From contig OY744464.1 in NCBI GenBank assembly GCA_963556145.1, forward strand, positions 7,911,508 to 7,975,507: a DNA stretch of 64,000 nt. The letters are read 5' to 3'. This document shows, piece by piece, positions 11,162 through 22,200 of the stretch (its first letter is position 1; each line of letters begins with the position of its first letter). A program made the position numbers and the translations under genes. The stretch is from Hygrocybe punicea (lineage: Eukaryota; Basidiomycota; Agaricomycetes; Agaricales; Hygrophoraceae). The notes beneath the pieces were generated by a model. The model was not told where the DNA came from. It worked only from the letters and a program-made list of their open reading frames with translations, and did not search any database.

Positions 11162-12059
11162 TGTAGAGGGTCGACGTCCCTCTGAGTCCGTATCATCAAT
11201 ATATCACGAATCCGGACCAACCCGATGCCGCCATTCGACTTGCATTCGAACCCGACGTAACCCGACGTAACCCGACGTGACGTGACCCGACGTGACCGAT
11301 GTAACCCGACACATGCCGCTTTGTGACGGCCGCTTTTGGGCTAAATCTGTCAGCCTCAAACGCCTCGGAGTTCCAATTCCAGGAGATGGATCTCTTCGGA
11401 CTCAATCCCCGACTTCGGATTTACTTTATTTATGCATCCCATCGTCCTTTCGGAGATATGTAGGACTTTCTAGATCTTTTCCTTGCATATTCGTTTTCCC
11501 CTCCATTTCCTGTCTTCGTTGCTTTGCAACCCCCCTTTCCACATCCCCATTTCAACCTTTCTTTGTAGCTTACCATCGGCCGAAGTAGACACGTCCGAAA
11601 GTAGATTACTGTTTCCTGTACTATAAAAACGGTCCCCGATGACCATACAAAATAAGATACCATTAGTCCCCGTTTCCCTTTAGTCAGAATCACCTTTAAT
11701 CCCTTCAAATGCTCGTCCACGTAGACCCTTAGCTTTTTATAGCCCTCTTCGTCGTCTTTATCGTTGTTCCCATATATTTGTTCATCGTTTCCGACCCGAC
11801 CCGACCCGACCCGCCGTACCCGACATCGTCGGCATCGTCGGGTTCTTCTTTATTTCTCCGTTTTCACTCCGTTCATCACCGGATTCGTCGTTATTAGTCC
11901 AGTTTTATGCGGCGGCTTTACTTTTACTAACATTCCTTTACTTTTACTACTATTCCCGACACTGACTTATCCAGTCACTTCTATGCTGACACCCACAGGT
12001 TAGGATCTTTATATTATTTCTTTATATAGTTCCGAAGCCACCAAGAACCCGCATCTACA
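11162..12059 (+). repeat. Right LTR
   Basis: 898 bp, the same length as the left LTR, with only a few substitutions seen by eye (for example TCCTC/CCCTC near 11742, TTG/TCG near 11827, TGG/CGG near 11912 and ACG/ATG near 11984). All of these are transitions. The near identity indicates recent insertion. Confidence 0.85.
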
Positions 12060-12488
12060 CCGTGACTAGTATCCAATGACATTGAGTTGGAATAACCATC
12101 GATGCTGAGCGACCTAATCATGTGCAATATCTGAATGAGTTTTGATTCAGATATAACCCTAAGACTCAAGAAGAGGATGACACATTGAATATTATCATTA
12201 TTTGAACACATCACACACTCATCTTCAATTTGCTGTACAAGGCTCATCAGAGATGATATAGCTCTCTGATAATATCATATGGTTGTTGCCATCTTGACTA
12301 ATTGCTGAGTGACTCAACTGAACCTGACCTTTAGTGTTTGCCCAATACTCTTTCCAAAACTTCAACATTATCCATGACATGTTTGGAGACATAAACCTCC
12401 TCTGCAACATGATTGATGATGGGTTGTGTGATGGTCACTGCCATGTCATCATCAGATGAATCAGACCTGACTGATGGAACTCCTGAGT
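12060..12488. other. Intergenic, no gene recognised
   Basis: AT-leaning. Two minus-strand ORFs (12014-12247 and 12225-12410) overlap each other and the LTR end, and show no motif that I recognise. Confidence 0.35.
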
Positions 12489-13080
12489 AGTGAACTTAAT
12501 GGGTAACCCTTGGGTTTTTTTGAGAGTACCCATACCTGTTGAAAACCCGTACCTGCCCTTGGGGTACAGGTTTTGTTGTGGGTGCATATGTTTCAACCCT
12601 CGGGTTACCCAGGACATGTATCTGTGGTGGGTAACCCATGGGTCTCTACTGTTTCCTGGCCCATATCACCTGGTGACCAGGGGGTGGGTGCACCACTCCC
12701 CCAGTCTTGCTTTGCTTGGCATTGCCGTTGTGGCCCTTGCCCTTGCTGTTGCTGTTGTTGTTGTTGTCATTTTAGTCATCGTCATTTTTGTTGTGGCTGT
12801 TTGCATTTGCGTTTTCATTTCCCAGGTCAAACTGTAGTTGAAGCTGTAAATTTCATAAGTAATAATGTAAAAGAAAGAAAAAAAAGAGACCAACTTCATA
12901 CTGGTCTCTGCCTTGTCATTCAATGCGTCGTGTTCAACTTGAACATGATGCATGACTTGTGTGACCTATAGTCACAAGTTACCTGTCATGGGTATGGGTA
13001 CAGCCACAGGTCACAAACCCAGACCTGGACCCAAGGCAAAACCGCAGCAAAACCCATGGGTTTACCTGTACCCATGATAT
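12489..13080 (-). repeat. Dispersed repeat, inverted copy of the one at 62870-63964
   Basis: Read on the minus strand, this matches 62870-63964 in order: an ACCCATGGGT-rich block, a GGTCACAAG...TGACC block, a CAACTTGAACATGATGCA-like block, GGCAGAGACCAGTATGAAG, CAGCTTCAACTACAGTTT, and a block encoding ...LGEWCTHPLVTR. The copy at the right end of the window carries a 626-bp foldback insertion; this copy does not, so it preserves the empty site. The repeat could be the end of an unidentified transposon. The block near 12660-12700 has the palindrome-like CACCTGGTGACCAGGGGGTG. Confidence 0.65.
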
Positions 13081-13609
13081 TCACTATTCCTGAGCTGCCT
13101 GTTGCTGACAATTCAAATGCTAAACACTCACCCGCTGTAGTAGATGTGCCTGGGCTGTCATGTGACCCGGTTCCCACAGTTGACCTTAGTCAGTAGGCTT
13201 CCTGATGTAGTAGATAGTCTCATCCTTTGACATCCAGCATTTCCTCTTGATTCCTGTCTGAGCACCTGGAGAGGTCCTGAGGGACCTCTCCACCACCACT
13301 GCTGCCTGGTCGGTCACTGCAGCCCAAACAAATGACAAAATGCCATTCATATTCCATATGGTGGGTCACCTAAATGCCATAGGAGAGTCTCATGTAGGAG
13401 TTGAAGTTCGGGCAATGGCAACATGCTCCAGGATTTGTTAAACACTGATGAGTGATTGATGCCATTGTTGAGCACTTGGCAAGGCCCATTCTTACAAGGT
13501 TCAACAGAGTTACCCCTTTATTGCCTGAATGAATTAGAACCATATCGATCAGGCCCATTCTTCCTGCACTGTTACACCACTACTCACCATGCTTTTTTGT
13601 CCACTGTCG
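13081..13609. other. Intergenic, no gene recognised
   Basis: Low coding potential. A GGAGAGGTCCTGAGGGACCTCTCC palindrome lies at about 13269-13292; a similar inverted motif occurs at 53038-53061. Nothing else was recognised. Confidence 0.35.
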
Positions 13610-14345
13610 AGTGAGTGTTATGAGTCCCTATAAGGGAATCATTCTATATGGTGGGTTTTCGAACTCAGGGTCACACTCTAATTTGCTAAGTCATGGGAAC
13701 AATTTTGAAGCCCTGGGAATAATTATGAAACTGTGTGACTGATGACATTGTAACTGTGAGAATTTGCTGTCCCAATTAGCAAGAACAATAAGGCAGCTGG
13801 ATCACAGATGCCAATTTGGGAATGGATAGTTTGATAGTGTGTTTGTATTGCCCTTGCATTCTGCAAATGCTTCACAGCTTTATTATGATAAGTGAACACA
13901 TTGTTAGTGCAATGTGCGCACCTTACAAAATATAGATGAGTTGAATAGGCTGAGCAGTGTCCTGTGAAGTGTTCAACCAGTGTCTCAGCTCCATTGCTAG
14001 TGCAATAGACACTGGAAGAATGATATATGAAATTTGTATCTATAGATAAATTTATGTTACTAGGTGCAATGGAATTGTTTACAAGGGAAAGGTTGAAGTT
14101 GTGTGGAACAGGCTGAACAGTGTTTGAAAAGGTGTTAGGCTTTAATGTGGGGTATTGTCATTGCAGAAAGAATTGTATGTACAGTATAACAAATGTATAT
14201 GTAGGATAGCTAGGTATAGTATGTGAATTGGAATTATTAATAATGCACAGTGAGTAGTCATCAAACAGGTTGAACAGTATTCGACAAGTGTTTGGTAAGT
14301 GTTCCAGCTTTAATCTGGAGCATTGCCTTGCCACAAAAAATTGTA
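13610..14345 (+). repeat. Dispersed and tandem repeat block shared with 61913-62820
   Basis: 13617-13820 matches 61913-62110 in the same orientation (ATGAGTCCCTATAAGGGAATC, then GGTGG, TCAACTCAGGGTCA-like and GGGAACAATTTTG segments). After that, a motif of the form AACAGG(C/T)TGAACAGT...GACAAGTGT recurs at about 13945, 14108 and 14262, spaced about 155-165 bp. Related motifs occur at 62320, 62575 and 62780. The units are diverged and AT-rich, with no coding signal. Confidence 0.6.
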
Positions 14346-14578
14346 TGAACAATGTATTGCATGTATGTTTGATGTAGCAACATTTAATATGTACAGTCAT
14401 GTGCAAGAAGTATTTCCGTGTTTGCATAATATAAATGATGTTGCATTGTGTTATGTTGTGTCATGTCACTATAAAACCCTACTGGTTCATCATGTAGACT
14501 ACACCAAAGGCCCCTGGCTGTCGTGAGACAGCCCCTCAGCTTTGAGAACTCATCTGCCAGAAAGCAGATGAGGGCATA
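14346..14578 (+). other. Left part of a Tc1/mariner relic
   Basis: 14535-14576 encodes LSFENSSARKQMRA-like sequence that joins, across the pogo insertion, with a LSEIALFFNRPLC-like helix-turn-helix segment at 17310-17350. This fits the N-terminal DNA-binding region of a Tc1/mariner transposase. Nothing definite is seen before 14520. Confidence 0.4.
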
Positions 14579-17305
14579 CAGTCATTCCCCATCACATGAG
14601 ACACCACCGTCACTTGAGACAGCAAGCATGAATCGACGTGCTGGAGGGCTCAATAAAATCCCAAAATTCATGAGAATATTTATATGTCTCCACTATAATG
14701 ATACCTTAGATGTACCATGCCAGCCAGAGAGTTATATGTATGTGATAACCCAGGAAAGTGTTGAGAGCCTTCTCTCCCAATGCAAATTTGACCGTGTCAC
14801 AACTTTCCGCTCCATGCAATACATTGAGATTTGCACCATAAATCACCAAAAAATTCAAGGACATCTACTAATATGGTGCTGTTGTGGGACTAAAGTAGAT
14901 TGGTGTAAAAATTTCTCTCTGTCCCTCGACACCTCTCTCTTTGTCGTGATATGCTGTCTCACACATGTTGACATAGCCATGGTCAAATATGCCCTTTCTG
15001 CTGCAAAAAGAAGCTTCAAAAAGTTATCCAATCGTGAAAAGAAGCTCTCACAAGCTGCTGAAGCCTATGATGCTGAGCAGGTCAAGCCAGAAGGGACGTA
15101 TCGTGGTCTGCGAAAGATTGCCAAAATATATGGTGTTGATCATAACACCCTTCACCGGAAGGTCAATAAAAAAGGCAGGACACGTCAAGAATACTTACAA
15201 TGTCATCAGAAACTCTCGGCAATCCAGGAGAGACGTCTAGTTGAGCTTTTGGTTGAGATGGATCAGCGTAGCCTTGGATTTGATCATGACGACATTCACC
15301 TTTATGCCCTTGCAATCCTCAAGGCCAGGAAGAGAAAGGGAACCATAACTTTGGGGATAAACTGGGTCTCACGTTTCCTTGATAGGCACCACGAAGAGTT
15401 GTCGATGTGATGGAGCACTCCTTTGGACATCAAAAGGACGTGATCTCTAACACCGCAGAACATCCAATGGCATTTTCAGTGCATCAAACACACCACGGAA
15501 CAGTATGATATCATACCAGAAAACGACTACGGCATGGACGAGACACCCATCATGCTGGGTTGCACTCCAAAAAGGCGGGTTGTGGGAAAGGCAGGTCGAA
15601 AGCAAAGCCATCAGCGTCGAGATGGCAACCGAGAGACGGTCACTGCAGTGGAATGTATTTGTGCCGATGGCACTGCACTCAAGCCAACCATTATTTTCAA
15701 AGGAAAGACATTTGATCAAAGTTGGGGTGGAATGAACAATCCCTGTGAAGCACAGTAAGTCCTCAATCAATGTCCAGCAGCCTGAGTGACTCGGATTTGC
15801 AGGATTTGTCGTTCTGAGTGTGGATACATTGATTCTGTCCTTGCCGTTGCATGGATCAAGCAATTTGACAGCCAGACGAAAGAGAAGGCAGGGGACAGAT
15901 GGCGCTGAGTCTTGTTAGACAATCACGATTCCCACTGCACTCTACAACTCCTTGATTATGCTCACAATCATAAAATATACATTGTTGGCTATCCTCCAAA
16001 CTGCACACATGTACTTCAAGGCTTAGATGTTGGATGCTTTGGACACTTGAAGATCCTATGGGGAAGGAAACTCAAGGAGTTACATTGGGACGAAGAGAAT
16101 GTAACGAAACGAAACTTTCTATCAATCTATGCAAAGGTTCGCGATGGTGCCTTCACATCCTCGACCATCCTCTCTGCTTTCTGTGCAACTGGTATATGGC
16201 CATTTAACCCCGATGTGGTCGAGGCACACCAAACAGCACCGGCACTGGAATCATCGACTGAGGCTGGTGCACCATTCCCAATCCCCACCGATCTTCGTGA
16301 CATTGTCGAAGTGCTGTGCTTGCGAAAGACTGGAGACAACAATCAGGAACAGAATACTACAGAAAGGACAGCCACACACCTTGTCCGTGTCACAGCTGGC
16401 ACACCAATGGAATACCTTGTCAACCCTGACCTACCAACATTCTCTTCCGCTACTCCAATCCCGGAGATTCCACCCACGCCCCCCCGGCATCGCCAAATCC
16501 TTGGAAGTGTGATTAACCAACCACTTAACCCAGCACTTACCCAATCTCCATCCAAAGCTGCCCTCAAGCAGCACGTTGCTGAGCTGGAGAACCAGATTGG
16601 GGTCTTGCATGATGCTGTGGACACCTACGAAGCGACAATTCTCCTACAAGATGGATACTGCCGGGCAACAAATAGAAAGCTGCACAAGAAGGAAACAAAG
16701 ACAAAAACAAAGCGTCAGGTCCTTGCCGATCAGGGAAAACGAGACATGACCCACGTGGAATGGCTGGAGGCACTTCGAGAGGAAGGCTCGCTAAAAAACC
16801 GGCTCGCCACCCTTGAGAAGGAGAAAAGGGCCTGGAGAACAAATGAACAAGCCACTCGCAATTCAGAGAATGAGAAAATTGACAAAGAGTGGGCGGAATA
16901 TGTTGCACCTTTCAAAGCAGCACACAAGAGACCACCGATGAAAAAACCAGCACATTCCAAGCAAGCAGTGACCCCAGAACACTTCCAGGAGATTTTGCGA
17001 TTGAAGGAGCAAATATCAGGGGCTGTTGAGAAGGCAGATAATGAGGATTTGCAGCCAGAGGCGGGGGATGATGAGACAATGGATGAGTGAGCTGAGTTTG
17101 AAAAGGTGTCTCAAGTGACGGTGAAGCTGAAGCTTCGATTCAACAACTTTCCCCTTCTATACCCTTGAATTCTCACTTCATACTGTATATAACCATTTAG
17201 AAACACTTTAATATACACTATAGTCGACTCTAGATACTCAATTTTGTGCCGGATTAAGTTGCACATCAGATGTACGAAAGTGTCTCATGTGATGGGGAAT
17301 GACTG
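14579..17305 (+). mobile_element. pogo-like DNA transposon, 2.73 kb, TA flanked
   Basis: The terminal inverted repeat starts CAGTCATTCCCCATCACATG at 14579 and its exact inverted counterpart ends at 17305; 26 bp are perfect. TA lies immediately outside on both sides (14577-14578 and 17306-17307), the target duplication of the Tc1/mariner/pogo superfamily. A second perfect 17-bp inverted repeat lies inside each end (CACCGTCACTTGAGACA at 14605-14621, complement at 17107-17123), probably a transposase-binding site. The element carries one transposase gene and is nested within a Tc1/mariner relic. Confidence 0.9.
14979..17090 (+). pseudogene. pogo/DDE_1 transposase with three in-frame TGA codons
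   Basis: Cuts and pastes the pogo element. ATG at 14979 starts an exon that runs to 15754, followed by a 48-bp GTAAGT...CAG intron (15755-15802) and a second exon ending at 17090. Visible features: an N-terminal helix-turn-helix region (RGLRKIAKIYGVDHNTLHRKV), a CENP-B-like second DNA-binding part (LVELLVEMDQR), then the catalytic aspartates in YGMDETP, LLDNHDSH and LQGLDVGCF. A long charged coiled-coil-like C terminus follows (about 16700-17060). The frame is continuous across the intron but has TGA at 15408-15410, 15441-15443 and 15906-15908; at least the last two sit where Arg (CGA) is plausible. It is probably inactive, but decayed only by point mutation. Confidence 0.8.
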
Positions 17306-17830
17306 TACCTCTCTCTGAGATTGCTCTCTTCTTCAATCGCCCTCTTTGCACAATCGTCAAATTAGGGACTGAATGAGGTTATCACGAGAATGCACCTTGA
17401 CCTGGTAGACCACTCAAGCTCAATGACCAAGCCATACAGCATCTAAACCTATGTGTTATGTGCAACCAGCACCAGTGTCTTAGTGGCTATCAATGCCACC
17501 ATACCATCTCCAGTGTGTCCATGGACCATCCATACCGTGCTGAAGACCCGCCTCAGCATATCCAACTGTGTCACAGCAAAAAAACCATTTATCAATGCCA
17601 AGCAGCGTGCAAAGAGGTTAGAATGGGCATGGAACCACCTTGGCTGGACAATGATGGATTGGCAGAGGATTATTTGGATAGATGAATCATCAGTTGAGAT
17701 CAGGAAGGAGTCAAGGAAGTTCACAGTATGGCAAAGGCCAGGAGAACATAGGAAAGGATGTGCATGATTGCTGCTATCATTGATAGAATGGACATCATGG
17801 CAAGGTGATTCTTTGCTGGGAGGTTGTGAT
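17306..17830 (+). pseudogene. Tc1/mariner transposase relic
   Basis: After the pogo element the sequence resumes with a helix-turn-helix-like LSEIALFFNRPLC segment, then a catalytic-domain segment at 17560-17755 with KKPFINAKQRAKRLEWAW, a WTMMDWQRIIWIDESS block (its D is the first catalytic aspartate) and VWQRPGE. The order matches DDE_3-type Tc1/mariner transposases. Stops and frame changes are present and the rest of the catalytic domain is missing or unrecognisable after about 17800. Confidence 0.7.
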
Positions 17831-17966
17831 AGTTTGTTTCAAAAGCCCCTGTTAAACCTATGATGCAATTGCAATCCTATTTATAGTAATAATTTCTATT
17901 TTTATATTATATTTATTATTATTGTAATTTTTTCATTCATCTCATCTCACTTTCTGATACTTGCAT

Positions 17967-20417
17967 TGAGAAGCGTAAGGTGATTTCGATGGTCAGATTC
18001 GTCCCATTTTCAGGTTTTCATTGAGGAATTTGTTGAGATCTTGTTTTTCATTTGGTGATAATGGATATAACTTGCAATCATGATGGTCTGGTGCATCTGG
18101 TTTCAGGGTGATCGCATGATCGCATGGTTTTTGTGCTGGTAATTCATCGAAACCGGATGGTTCGAAGACATCACGGTATTCATGGTACGTCTCAGGAACT
18201 AACTCCTCAAATGTCTTTTCCTTCTGTTGTTCTTGTGCCTTTATTGCGAGTTCTGTCGACTTTGTTATGAATGACCGAAAGTGTACCGGGTCCATTGTTT
18301 CTTCCATCACTTGATTGAACCAAAGAGGTCATTCCCAAACTACAGTATTGAATTCGGTTGATCGTATTGTTGATGGCTTACCATAACCAGAAAGACATCG
18401 TGAGAACTTGATCTCGTTTTCGCGCCAATCAATTTCTGGGTTATGTTTCTTGAGCCAATCATATCCGAGGAAAATATCCATTTTTGCCAATGTTGTTACT
18501 GTGAAACGAAGTAATTCTTGATGGTCGCCGAGACGCATTTGTAATTTGCAATATTCTGTGATTTGTCCCGTTTTCAGTTGTGTTCCATCACTCATATATG
18601 AATTGAATGGATTCAGGTATGGTTTCATTGGGATGTTGTGTGCTTTGACATAACCAATGTCGATGGCACAAATGGTACAACCACAATCAATCAAGCTTGT
18701 CATGGGGTACTGTCGTCCGTCTTGTGTAACAGAAACGAAACCATGGACCAATAACGCCATATGAAGTTTGGAATCTTTTTGTGTCACAGCTTGTATTGGT
18801 TCCAATGTCCATGGTTCTTGTGGTGAATCTTGTGGCATGTTTTGTATCAGCCATTGTACTGCTTCATCAATTGGCTGTCAATTGAGTGAAAGGACTAATC
18901 CTGGTGAAATCTTTTCTGTCCATTGCTCATGGATATCAAAGTCATGCAGAAGATCGAGGGCGTAACCCATTGTAGTCGAGCGAATGGCAACAATTGTTTC
19001 CATCACATTGAATTCTGACTCGATTGTTGCCTTTCTTTTCTCTTTCGGGGGAATTATTCTGTCTTCTTCATCTGTAACATGGGTATCTTGCCACGTGTTA
19101 CTTTCCTCTTTTGGCTCTGGTTTCATTGTTGGTTTCAGGTCATTGCGGAGGACTTTGAGTTTGGTGAATATGTTGTTGAATTGTTTACATACGAGTACAT
19201 CATTCTCAAGTTGTGCGATCGTGGCCTCCTGTGCTTCACATCGCCTTTTTAAAAACCCTCCTGCTTCAACTTCAACGCTGTCAATTCATCCATCAATGCC
19301 GTGATATGGGCGTCTTTGCCATCATCTTCTTGTTGTTTCGTCATCTGTGGTATCGTTTGCATTGAACGAACCTGCTGTCGTCCTTGCTGCTCTGGACAGT
19401 TACGTGAAATATGTCAAGGTTGTCGGCACTTGAAACAAATCCCTTTCTTCATGTATTCTTGTCATTGTTCGTCCGTCAAGCGTGTGAATGTTTGTTGTCT
19501 CGGTTGGGTCCGTCAGGTGTCGACGTCCATCGGTACAGATTCCGACTGAGGACAAGGTGTTGATGTTTGACGGCGGGGAGTCGTTGTTGTGGATGTCATA
19601 ACAGGATTGTATCGTGTTTTCGTTGTCGTTGCATTCATGGACCGTATCTGGTCCTGGCAACGTCACCATTGTTGGTCAAGTTTGATCGTCTGATCTCACC
19701 ATTCTTCGACGGTGGATGGAATGGTCATGCCCATGTAGATCTGATCAATCAAGGGCTTGTTCATATGCAACTCGATGAGCTGAATGAGATAACTCTTGTT
19801 CAGAATTTCACCGAGCCCAGCGATGTGTTGGAGAGTATCAAACTCAATCCAGAATTCATCCACTGTCATTTTTCCCTGACACAAGTCATTTGACTTCATC
19901 AATGCATCTTTCTTCTGGTCTGGTTTTTCGAAATGTCATTTAAATTCTTTGATGAAGTCGTCCATGGTTCCAAAGTTGACGGGGGAGTGCTGCAGGGCAA
20001 TGTCGATGTACTCATCTGCCCATCGTCCAGCGAGTCCTCCTTGTAAATATGAGAGGATAAAAAGGATCTGTTTTTCTTCCGAGTTAAAAGTGGTCGCGTT
20101 GGCATGGATGTAGATGAATGCTCCTCGGATGAATGTCTTGAATCCTTCTTTATTTCCATCATATTTAGCCGGCGGAGCAATGTGCGATTTTGGAGGTGAC
20201 GGGGCTGTGGGTGATGTAGTGGTATTTGTGTCTTGGGTTTCGTGGGTTTCTCCAGATGTTTCGCCTGACATTCTTGTTTGTGATTGAGTTTGATAGTAAG
20301 AAGTAGTTGTTGGAGTAGGAAATGATGATGAGGGGAAAGGCACGGAACAGAAATTGGTCTGTGTTGCGACGAAATGGTCAAAGTCGTCGTCAGAAGAATC
20401 TGACGTTTCGGGTGCAA
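17967..20417 (-). pseudogene. Degenerate gag-pol (capsid, zinc knuckle, protease, RT start)
   Basis: Gag: PPAKYDGNKEGFKTFIRGAF and a GGLAGRWADEYI block (20170-19980), continuing in the same family order to WIEFDTLQHIAGLGEI (19840-19870). Zinc knuckle: ICFKCRQP-HISRNCP with C-x2-C-x4-H-x4-C spacing (about 19395-19440). Protease: MTSLIDCGCTICAID (18640-18700), where the expected D-S/T-G is DCG. RT start: SGFDELPAQ...ITLKPDAP...LKMGRI-PSKSPYAS (18170-17970). Stops: TGA at about 19530 (DT-RTQP), 19467 (DEQ-QEYMKK) and 17994 (GRI-PSKS) sit where Arg CGA is expected. The protein is not functional. Confidence 0.75.
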
Positions 20418-20517
20418 GGTAGTACTCGTTGTCTCGGTCTGAGTCTGGGGTTCGGTATCGTCGAGGTTCCAGAATGTCTTGGTTTGATGTCGAGGGAGTA
20501 GAGAAAGTTTAGTCTTA

Positions 20518-21102
20518 TGTTACGGATCGCTGTTCTTATAGTGGACTCCTGCAACAACAAACCAATCGAGGATGAATAAGATAGAAGTGAGTACAAACAA
20601 TGGTAAAGAGAAGGGAGAAGTCTGGGAAAGGAGGAGTCTAGGTTTCTGGTAGCGGTCGGGGGAAGAGTAGCTAGACTAAACTTAAAGATTACTGACTACG
20701 AATGTCCATGATTATATACTAATGAATGACTTTAGGGTTGGCTTCTTCGTCATGTGTGGCTGCAAGGAGGATAAGCTCCAAGATGAACGGTGTTTTGGTA
20801 TACTTCGTGGTCTACGCATTTTGGGGTGTCAACGTGGTGGCCATTGGCTACATTGCAGGTCTGGTGTCAGCAGACAGCTGATCCAGTGGTTATGTTGTGC
20901 AGTATTATTGAGTGCCTGTATGAGCGTGTGTGACGTTGGGGACTCGTCAGCGGTAATCGGGTGATGAGGATAATCGTATGGATCGGGATACCGTCTTCAA
21001 TTGTCGTCGATGATGCTCTGGACCCAGGTTATGACATTGTTGTGGGATGTGGAGTTAGAAACAGGGTCAGAAGCGGGGGTTAGATCGGGGTGAAAAGTAA
21101 CA
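20518..21102 (-). repeat. LTR of the Gypsy-type element (585 bp)
   Basis: On the plus strand it runs from TGTTACGGATCGCTG to GAAAAGTAACA. It borders the gag side, so it is the 5' LTR of the minus-strand element. It is far shorter than the 1.65 kb relatives, sharing mainly the end motifs. A tRNA-type primer-binding site starting TGG is not visible next to it. No matching right-flank duplication can be checked because the other end is lost. Confidence 0.65.
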
Positions 21103-22200
21103 ATGAATAAATAACAATGTCACAGTGGAACAGTCTAAGGGTCCAATGGATCTGCCCAAACATGTGTGATAGCCAAAGTCACAGACTTTCTCACCAGCAT
21201 GTGGGACTCTGGAAGAGCGGGCTGAAAAGGTTTTGGGACTGCTCAATTAGGAGAAAGTTTGTAAAACTTATGCAAAATTCATTATAGATGAATAGACAAT
21301 AGAGCTTTGTGAATATTGCAATAGGATCCCCATTCACATCCAATGTATTTTTTAATGGAAGTTGTGAGCAAAATATAGCCTCACAAGGCTCAAATTGAAT
21401 TGGCAAAAAACTACACCTACTGCTGCTGAGCTTCTAGATGTCATGTGCTTATATGAATTCAACAGTCACTTCAATACTCAAAATAGTTTGACCTTTGTCT
21501 ACAGTACATGGACCTGAGACAACTCAATTAAGGAGGCTGAGGCTTTGGTCACCATGTTGCCAAAGCATTACAAGTGGTACTGGAATCAACTGAACTATAC
21601 TTCTGTATACCATCAAGAGGTATACTCTTGGCTCAAGTATTGACTTGATGACAGTGATGAAGTACCCAGTGTGCTGATCGTAACTGTTGGCAAGCTATTA
21701 GTGTTCAATGCAAAGTATATCATATCCTTGGAGGATGTCAATGATAGGATATGGGACGAAGCACAAGAAGTAGACCAACATTCCTATGATAAAACCATTA
21801 GAATTCTAGTTTTAAACAAATGGATAATCAAGGATCACTTCAAACTCCATCAGATGACCAAAAAAGACCTCAGGAGTCCAGACAACAAGACTAAGTTTGA
21901 TCTGGATCCTTTCAAGGACATTGATTCTTTTGGTGAGGATTTTGCTGCATTGGTTGGGCAAAATGTATTAAATGAGATTATATACAGCCCTCAGTGATGA
22001 AGTTTTTGCAGAGTTGGTGTGCCCAGACAAACTGCCCAACATGAGATCCAGCATTAGCCACTCCAACTCTGATAAGTACATGCAGAAATGCTTAAGGAAT
22101 TTGAGTATATGGAAGAAAAAAACACAGACCAGAAAAAAACACAGACCAGGGGAAGTGAAAGGAGAAGGGGACAGGGACATGGAAGGGGCAGAAGATGGGG
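21103..22200. other. Unrecognised degenerate sequence
   Basis: A plus-strand ORF at 21671-21997 (108 aa, SLEDVNDRIWDEAQEV..., KKDLRSPDNKTKFDLDPF) may be a relic of a transposon protein, but I recognise no family. Other ORFs are short. Nothing else was seen. Confidence 0.3.

Larger units (their letters stand above)
6323..12059 (+). mobile_element. Young LTR retroelement without gag-pol (LARD-like), 5.74 kb
   Basis: Two 898-bp direct repeats (6323-7220 and 11162-12059) start TGTAGAGGG and end ATCTACA (TG...CA in a 6-bp inverted repeat). They differ at only about four positions that I could see. The element is flanked by CCGT on both sides (6319-6322 and 12060-12063), a 4-bp target duplication. 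A primer-binding-site-like sequence follows the left LTR. The 3941-bp interior is C-rich, G-poor and CpG-rich on the plus strand, very unlike its AT-rich surroundings, and holds tandem repeats but no recognisable gag, protease, reverse transcriptase or integrase. It therefore looks like a large non-autonomous derivative that moved recently using enzymes from another element. Confidence 0.85.
17966..21102 (-). mobile_element. Truncated Ty3/Gypsy-type LTR retrotransposon
   Basis: On the minus strand the order is: LTR (20518-21102), gag, zinc knuckle, protease, then the beginning of reverse transcriptase, which stops abruptly at about 17966 in AT-rich sequence. The remainder of pol and the second LTR are absent. 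The LTR starts and ends with the same motifs as the solo LTRs at 1643 and 35034, so they belong to related families. Confidence 0.75.

Noticed and set aside
6453..11720. Identical small ORFs in both LTRs (for example 6453-6749 and 11292-11588)
   Set aside because: They are identical only because the LTRs are nearly identical; no start context or homology supports a gene.
14979..15908. TGA as a sense codon (alternative genetic code)
   Set aside because: The PLAC8 gene and genes A-E use no internal TGA, and several decayed elements show TGA at likely CpG-mutated Arg codons; point decay explains it better.
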